A stretch of DNA of 60,000 bases, from assembly GCA_009760855.2 (NCBI GenBank), contig WPIO01000043.1, forward strand, positions 870,001-930,000. The letters run 5' to 3'. Shown piece by piece: positions 53,053 through 60,000 of this stretch. How positions within the stretch are numbered: position 1 is the first letter of the stretch; every line of letters starts with the position of its first letter. The notes beneath the pieces were generated by a model. It did not search any database. It was not told the origin of the DNA and saw only the letters and a list, made by a program, of their open reading frames with translations. A program made the position numbers and the translations under genes. Source of the stretch: Cristatella mucedo. Taxonomy: Eukaryota; Bryozoa; Phylactolaemata; Cristatellidae.

Positions 53053-55990
53053 GTTTTTATTGAAAAATACCAAATCCTCCTTTATCTCAGATTTCTCCGA
53101 CCTCATTTCGATTCTGCGTGCAAAAAATCGATCCTTCCTCGTTATGGTTTATTTCAACGTTCACTTTGATAACTTATCTGATGCTTTACCCAACAAATTT
53201 CGTGCTTTGACAGATTCATTGTCTCTTGTAGCTCATGTGCATAGCCCCACTCACATCAAGGGTCACACACTCGACCAGATATTCTCATACAACTGCACTT
53301 TATCATCACCAATTATTTCCAAATCCTGCTTATCTGACCATATGCAGATCTCGTTCAATCAACAGTGTGTGCCCACTTCCTCCTCTAAAATAACCTGAGA
53401 ATCGCGAAACCTCAAGACCCTTGACATCGATGCTGTCCGTGCAAGAATATCTGCTTCGCCTCTGAAGCTCAGTCCACCCTCCGATCTGTCATCGTTGTAG
53501 ATAGCTACAACACGACACTAGCTGACACGCTCGACGAGTCTGCAACTCTAATTAAGCACACTGTGTGCCCTCGCCGAGACGGCCGATGGTTTACCACAAA
53601 CTTTAAACTAGCCAGGTTTACTAAGCGAAAGCTTGGAAAACATACAAAAGATCAGGACTGACTGCTCATAGACAGGATTGTGAAGACTAATGTAGGTCGT
53701 ACCAATCGATCGTTGCGAAAGCCAAGTCTAGCTTCTCTAAAAATATTGTTGAATCGCAGATGCACAATAAAAAAATGCTGATGTCGACGATCAAACATCT
53801 CCTCAACTTCTCCCAGATTAGCTCCTTACCTGATGATCCTTGTTATGATCTAGCGGATCGCTTCTCTCGATTCTTTGTGCAGAAAATAGACAAGATCGGG
53901 GAATCCATCCCTGCGATGACAACATCCCCCTAGAATCACGTTACCCGATTCCTGGCTGCATCTCAATGTCTAACTGTAAGCAGGCCACCAGTGATCTAGT
54001 CATGAAGTTTCTATCCCAATCAAAGAAGACAGCAAGTCCTCTGGACCCTATTACCACTGTCCTGTTCCTAGGTTGCATTGATCTGCTGCTGCCATGCATA
54101 ATTAACATCATTATTATGTCATTAGCATCAGGTCATGTCCCAGCAAGTTTCGAAAAAGCTGTAGTCAGGTCACTTCTCAAGAAAGCGACACTAGAACAAG
54201 AGAAATTGAGAAGCTACCGCCCAGTGTCCCTTCTACCACTCCGATCAAAGACACTAGAACGGGTCGTGGCAGACCAGCTGAACTCACGAAACTTCAAACC
54301 CTTCTAGTATGTTCCAATCTGGGCTTAGAGCTAATCACTCCACAGAGTCAGCATTGCTTCAGGTATACAACGACCTACTTAGAAATGCAGACATGGATAG
54401 AGTGTTTCTGCTTGTTTTGCTCGATCTTTCGGAAGCTTTTGATACTATCGATCGCAAAGTTCTTCTGGAGCACTTCTTATCTTGCCTGGACATCACTGGC
54501 ATGGCTCTGCAATGGTTCAGGTCCTATCTCAGTGGAAGACTCCAGAGTATTGACGCGAATGGACAAAGATCATCCGAGGTACCTCTGAAATATATGGGGT
54601 ACCTCAGGGCTCCGTGCTAGGTCCGGTTATTTTCACGGTTTATACTCTCCATCTTGCTGATGTGATTGCCAAGCACAATCTAGGCTTTCACTGCTATGCG
54701 GATGACACTCAGTTGTACCTTTGCTTTGATCCCTCCCAGCCTTCGAGCACCTCACATTTTCTCAGCTCACTTCCTGCATGTATTTATGACGACATCCGCA
54801 CATGGATGGCAGCAACTTTTCTAAAACTAAACAATGATGAAACTAACTTACTAGCTATGGGCAAACCCAGTGTGATTCAGAAATTGGAAAGGCTGATGCT
54901 CAAAATTGGCTCTGCCAGCACATCTCCTGTTGAATAACTCGAAATCTAGGTGCCATGTCCCAAGTGACCTCTCGTTAGACGACTACATCAGCTTCACAGT
55001 CAAATATGCCTACTTTCACCTAAATGACATTGCTAAACTTCGGGCATGTTTAGCTAAGGATACCACGTCCAAGTTAGTCCATGCATTCGCAAGGTCCCGT
55101 TTAGACCTCGGCAACTCACTACTTACTGGCCTACCAGCATGTGCAATCAGGCGATTGCAGCTGGCGAAAAACTCGGCAGCAAGCCCTGTCTGTCGTGAGC
55201 GTCGCAGTTGCCACATCACACCACTTCTCACCAACCTGCACTGGCTACTAGTCAAGCAACGGATCAATCTCAAGGATTTGTCGCTCACTCTTAGGTCACC
55301 CCATTCTTTGGCTCCAGCCTATCTCTCAGATTTACTCCCCAACCAGGCCAAGCATCGTAACACCCACTTTTTAGAATCCAACAGTCTACCAAAACCTCGT
55401 AAAAACCTCAAATTCTTTGGATACCGTGCATTAATTTCGTTTGCTCCCAAAGCATGGAACTCACTCCCGACTTTTGTCAGAACATCCCATGACTTGACCA
55501 CATTTAAAAAGAACTTTAATAAATAACACCTATTTAGGACCTCATGTAGTGGGTCCCCGTGATCCGTCCTTGATGTGCTTAAGCGTGCTGGCACTGTGCA
55601 TGCTGCCTCTAACCACCTTCGAACGCTGACCCTATAATAATAATAATAATAATGCACTTGATAAAGCGCCCTTAGAAAACTTAATCTCTCTCTAGGCGCT
55701 ATGCATTTGCTGCAAAGGGAAATGCGATTGAATGTTGAGTAATATCATACTTGATAAACTAACAAAATTAATAGCATGGTTAAGAGTGACATGCACAGGG
55801 TCAGCATGCAAATGTGGTTAGTGGCAATCTGTGTATGTCACCCCAAGCAATGTTATTCATGTTGTTTATCAAGCCTTATAATACTCACCATTCAAATCCA
55901 TTTCCCTTCGCAGCAAAAGTAAAGTGCCTAGAAGGACACTGACTTCTCTGGTTCGCTTTATCAAGTGAATTATTATTATTATTTGTATCA
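53053..55990 (+). mobile_element. L-B LINE, endonuclease end to 3' tail, plus strand, interrupted
   Basis: Frames: endonuclease C-terminal part 53051-53398 (HTLDQIF, SDHMQIS), RT fingers 53966-54307, palm 54309-54620 and 54614-54937 ([20 protein letters not shown]), and C-terminal domain 54906-55526. Stops and shifts separate them. The 3' UTR is split by an opposite-strand L-B end at 55636-55834, then continues to the hairpin and an ATTATTATTATT tail at about 55970-55982. The longest L-B copy in the window. Confidence 0.9.
55636..55834 (-). mobile_element. L-B LINE end nested head-on in the 3' UTR of another L-B
   Basis: A 199-bp minus-strand insert: (AAT)n tail, hairpin and 3' UTR. The plus-strand UTR text stops at CGAACGCTGACCCT and resumes at ATGTCACCCCAAGC. 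The two similar UTR arms in opposite orientation make this region foldable. Confidence 0.85.
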
Positions 55991-56770
55991 TCATTCTACC
56001 CGTTAGGTTAGCCTTAAATTTGAGAATTAACTATTCGAGCTTAGAAGTGTTTGCGAGGCTCAAGCTAATCACAATAAAGTAGGCATGAAAGATTAGTAAC
56101 TGCTAGAGTGTTCTTCCCAGGCACTCTCAAGGGTCGTAACTTTTAAAATATTGCAGCCATCGGGCACCGATCCGGTAACCTAAGGAGTCTAAGGAAATGC
56201 CTGAGTGTTCTTTCTACAAATTGCCTACTACTTCAGGACTTGCATAACACTTGTGAAATAATTTGTGTATTCTATCTTTGTGGCCAAAATCAGAATAATT
56301 ACTTTATGTTTTGTATAAGTATAGATTAGTTTCTATTGCATGAGTCGGTCAGCCAAGCTCTATAAATATACTGAGCCAGTGGCCACTAATCCGGACTTAT
56401 TATGCCGTCGGATAGTGATTATTAGATATGTTCAATGAGGGAAAGATTTATAATTACGCCCAGACGCCTGCAAGTTTACCGTACGCCATTTTATTCTGTG
56501 AAGTTAAACAGCTATGTGCAGGAGCAATCTTTTTGAGATGCGCTTACAGGGTACTTTAGCAGACGTAGTGGAAATCAAGCAGTCTCCGGTGACGTAGAAT
56601 CAACGACAAAAGGTAAAATCGAATTCCGGTCTTCATATTCTGCCAGTTCATTCGCTGATTCGCCACGAGTCAACCTCATTGAATCAAACAAATCACTGCC
56701 GTGGATATGCTATCGCATGTAACGCATATAAGCACTATACGCCGTAGCTCTGCAAGTTTGCACCGATTTA

Positions 56771-57157
56771 CCAAGTTTTTCGATGCACCTGCACCTGTAA
56801 ATTAGAAGTACTTTGATTTCACATTCCTAAAGGGAGTCGTGAACTCAAGAATATTTACCTTTTGACACTCTTGAAATGCTTAGTTTTAATCCAAGATAAC
56901 GAATCAATCCTTTGAGGAACTTTGTGGCGAGGCACGTTTTCCGATATTGTGACTATAATCAGTGCCTACTATTTGTATTTCGGCACTTACATTTTTCACG
57001 GAAATGAATTTATTTGCTGTTATTTGCTTAATATAAACGAAAGCTTTTAACAGGTTTCATTTATAGGTTCCCTTTGAGTGCCCATCTGCATTTGTTTCCC
57101 TGTGATCTTATTAATCTTCGTGGATATTGTGGTACCCCATTTCCAACCACGGCTATT
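56771..57157. other. Mostly unassigned, R1 scrap at the end
   Basis: 57110-57157 resembles 28975-28925 reversed (TGGATATTG...CCCATTTCCAACCACGGC). The rest is AT-rich with nothing recognised. Confidence 0.4.
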
Positions 57158-58125
57158 CTAATAATAAAAATTATTTACTTGATAGAGCGCCCTCAGAGAA
57201 CTTAATCTCTTTCTAGGCGCTTTATATTTGCTGCAAAGTGATACGCAATAGAATAGTAAGTAAAATCATGCTTGAAAAACAAACAAAATGAATAACATGG
57301 TTGGGGGTTACATGCACAGGGTCAGCAGGCAAATGTGGTTAGTGGCAGCATGAACAGTGTCAGCACGCATAAGCACATCGAGGACGAATCACAAGGACCC
57401 ACTAAATGCTGTCCTAAATAGGTGCATTTTTAAGTTTCTTTTAAATGTGGTCAGGTCAGGGGATGTTCTGATGCAGGTCGGGAGGGAGTTCCAGGCTGTG
57501 GGAGCATACGAGCTAAATGCACGGTCTCCAAAGGATTTAAGGTTTGTACGAGGTATTTCTAGACTGTTGGATTCCGAAAAGCGAGTGGTACGATGCTTTG
57601 CCTGATGGGGTAGTATATCTGAAAGATAGGCTGGAGCCATAGAATGAAGGGACCTAAAAGTGAGCGATAAAACCTTGAATTCAATGCGTTGCTTGACTGG
57701 TAACCAATGCAGGTCGGCGAGAAGTGGAGTAATGTGGCAACTGCGACGTTCACGACAGACAAGCGTAGCTGCAGAGTTTTGTACCGGCTGCAATCGCATG
57801 ATCGCACACGCTGGTAGGCCAGTAAGCAGTGAGTTGCAGAAGTCGAGACGAGATGTCACGAATGCATGGACCAAGTTAGATGTGGTATCCTTATCTAAAC
57901 AAGCCCCACTTTTAGCAATCTTATGAAGCTGAAAATAGGCAGATTTATCTGTGGAGCTAATATGGTTGTCTAACGAGAGGTCGCTTTGGAATATGACACC
58001 TAGATTTCGAGCTGATTCGACAGGAGATATGCTGGCAGAGCCAATTTTGAGCGTCAGCCTTTCCAATTACTGAATCACACTGGGTTTGCCCATAACTAGT
58101 AAGTTAGTTTTGTCATCGTTCTACA
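57158..58125 (-). mobile_element. L-B LINE, 3' third
   Basis: Tail and hairpin at 57158-57230; minus-strand frame 57389-58066 (225 codons) covers the RT C-terminal domain. The 5' truncation is at about 58120. Over the UTR and ORF end it is nearly identical to 35722-36700, pointing to a shared recent source. Confidence 0.9.
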
Positions 58126-58154
58126 CATTTAGGTCAGTCTTAGAGTTTATATAT

Positions 58155-58440
58155 ATATAGGTATGTATCTCTGTCAGTAACTCCACAAAGTCATAAAGAC
58201 CATGTGGGTGTTACGCTGAAGAGTTCTGTTTAGGGCTCTCACAGCCTAGGCGGCTTTCGGTACGCATTTGGTAGCCAACAGACTTCGTCTCACGAAACAA
58301 AGAGAAATTGGGAAGCATAGCAGAGTCAGGAGAGCAGTTGAGGTAGTGAGTAGCATAGAAGTAGCAGTTCAGGATCGCTGAAAAAAAAGATGTGCCATAG
58401 TCGGCAATTGGAGAGTAGTTGTCGTGGCGTAAGAGTTGAG
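58155..58440 (-). mobile_element. L-A LINE 3' end
   Basis: Minus strand matches the last ~280 bp of L-A (TATGGCACATC...GCTACTTCTATGCTACTC...GAGTTACTGACAGAGATACATACC). Confidence 0.8.
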
Positions 58441-58795
58441 TGATGAATCTCCATGCTCAGATACTTTTGCGAGGCTCGACGCAATCGTGCAAGTAGAACG
58501 GAAACATTTGCAATTGCTAGTGTGTACTCTACACGCACTCTTATGAATCCTGACAAGAAAATTATTGCCGACATCGGGCTTTGATCCTAATATCTGGGGA
58601 GGCTGAGGAATTGTACCACAGTATGCCATCGGGACCGTACCACAGTCCGCTGCCCGACAATCCGCGTGCCCACGATGTATTTGATCGTAGGTCGCTGCCG
58701 CCGTGCCCGCCGCCGGCCTTTTGCGGAAACGCTGATGAAGACGTTATTAGATTAGATTATATTATATTGCATAATTAGGACAGCCATGCTTAATC
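58441..58795. other. Unassigned sequence
   Basis: Short frames only; (ATTAG)n-like bases at about 58745-58770. Confidence 0.35.
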
Positions 58796-58799
58796 AATC

Positions 58800-60000
58800 A
58801 ACCGAAGAGGCGGCCGTTAATCAAGATCTGCTGTGACCCAGATAGCATTTATTAGACATACTAAAGAGGTAAGGCTTTATTAATACTACTCGATGCACGT
58901 AAATTTACCTGACGCCATTTTATTCTGTGAAGAGAAGCCGCTCTGTGCAGAAACACTCTTTTTGTGAAGGTCTGGCCGTGTACTTCGGCAAACATAGAAA
59001 AAGCCAGGCACTCTCAGGTGACGCAGTATCTACAACCTGAGGTGAAAATCGAATTCTGCTAATAATATTCTGTTAGTTCGTTTGCCTATTCAGCCCGCTT
59101 CAACCTTATTGAGTCAAAAAGGGTCTTAGCCGTGAATATGACATCACACGCAATGCGTGTAAGCACTAAAAACCATCTGTCTGCATGCTTGTACTGCTTT
59201 AACCAAATTTGAATGGTGATAAAAACAGCTTTCTAGCGACGGGTCACAATGTGTTATTCAGAAATTGGTAAACCTACCACTCAAAGTTGGCTCAGCCAGC
59301 AAATCTCCTGTTTTATTATGCAAGTTTAGGCACACCTCATACTAACCTGAAAACCATTGGAGACCGTGCCTTTGGTCCGCATAAAGCCTTTAAGCCTGTA
59401 ACTCACTTCCGACTTATGTCGCGACATATCCTGACTTGACCGCATTTAAAAAGAAACTATAAACGTGACTATTTATCACAGCTTTAGTGAGTACTTTCGA
59501 TTCGACCTTTATGTGCTATGCGTCCTGACACTGTGCATTCTCTCACTAACCCTATTTGCATGCTGACCCATGCACGTAACCAGTAACCATGTTATTCTTG
59601 TTGTTTATTGAGCATGTCACTACTTACCATTTGATTCATGTTCCCATTGCAAAAATCGCAAAGCCTTGAAAAAAATTGAGTTCTCTGAGTGGGCTTTATC
59701 ACATGTATAATTTGTATTATCAATTATTTGTTAATGCTTTCTGTACAGCATCCGTAGAGTGCCTAGAAGGAGATTCGGTTCTCCGAGGGTGCTATACAAA
59801 TGTATCATTATTACATTGCTATTACTATCCCAAGCAGCCAATGTACGTTCAACTAGCGCATCGCACGTTGGGTCTGCATGATAACAGCTAAACGGTCGTC
59901 GCCTAGCTTTGGCGGCGACGCCTGAATGCCGTTAGCGGTTGGACTATGAGCCACCCGGGAGCCGTCGGGCGATTACTCGTAGCCAGTGGGCTTAGCCAGT
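58800..60000 (+). repeat. Composite repeat R1, copy 3 (runs off the window)
   Basis: Reverse-complement match to 28545-27338 without large insertions: shared blocks include GCCATTTTATTCTGTGAAG, the diverged L-B end (59270-59700) and the final GGAGCCGTCGGGCGATTACTCG. It overlaps copy 2 in the 28180-28545 part, so copies 2 and 3 are separate units, not one split unit. Confidence 0.78.
59735..59815 (+). repeat. Variant LINE/SINE-type 3' hairpin
   Basis: AGTGCC...GGAGA...TCTCC...GGTGCT, then ATACAAATG and ATTATTAC. Same fold as the L-B and SINE-2 ends, with paired changes in the inner stem. Confidence 0.7.

Larger units (their letters stand above)
46690..56770 (+). repeat. Composite repeat R1, copy 2 (inverted relative to copy 1), interrupted
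   Basis: Blocks 46690-46985, 47135-47660, 52478-52850 and 55995-56770 match successive parts of 30080-28180 (reverse complement). Between them lie a SINE-2, a Gypsy element and a SINE-2/LINE cluster, each absent from copy 1. Confidence 0.75.

Overview
This window is invertebrate-type metazoan nuclear DNA, not bacterial. It holds one spliced cellular gene in small exons with GT-AG introns. The rest is mostly transposable elements: L2-like non-LTR retrotransposons, Ty3/Gypsy-like LTR elements and tRNA-derived SINEs, plus long (GA)n tracts and a ~150-bp satellite. The species cannot be named from the sequence. No CRISPR, operon, rRNA or stand-alone tRNA gene was seen.

Layout. 0.4-0.95 kb: a 5'-truncated LINE (family L-B). 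0.95-8.7 kb: an old LTR retrotransposon (element A) split by a second LTR retrotransposon (element B, 3521-7906) with a perfect 5-bp target duplication. 8.7-9.4 kb: a fragment of a second LINE family (L-A). 9.4-11.2 kb: a satellite array. 11.85-21.05 kb, minus strand: an 11-exon gene for a 981-residue CCCH zinc-finger protein of the ZC3H4/ZC3H6/Su(s) family; all splice phases agree, so it looks intact except that it lacks the family's C-terminal tail. 21.3-23.2 kb: an L-B copy. 24-27 kb: LTR scraps, a nested LINE pair and a SINE. 27.3-30.1 kb: a composite repeat (R1). 31.1-37.2 kb: two L-B copies, a solo LTR and GA tracts. 39.8-42.4 kb: a broken partial copy of the zinc-finger gene that does retain the C-terminal tail. 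42.5-43.9 kb: an L-A copy. 46.7-60 kb: inverted, heavily invaded copies of R1, containing a 4.8-kb Ty3/Gypsy element (47661-52477) and several LINEs.

How the parts relate. L-B is the dominant family; its 3' end carries a two-stem hairpin followed by an ATT-rich tail. A tRNA-headed SINE (SINE-2) has the same hairpin at its 3' end, which suggests it is mobilised by the L-B enzyme. R1 and the duplicated zinc-finger segment provide filled/empty site comparisons for several insertions. All retroelement reading frames examined are broken or truncated, except a 3' LINE reverse-transcriptase frame of about 417 codons at 35.97-37.22 kb.
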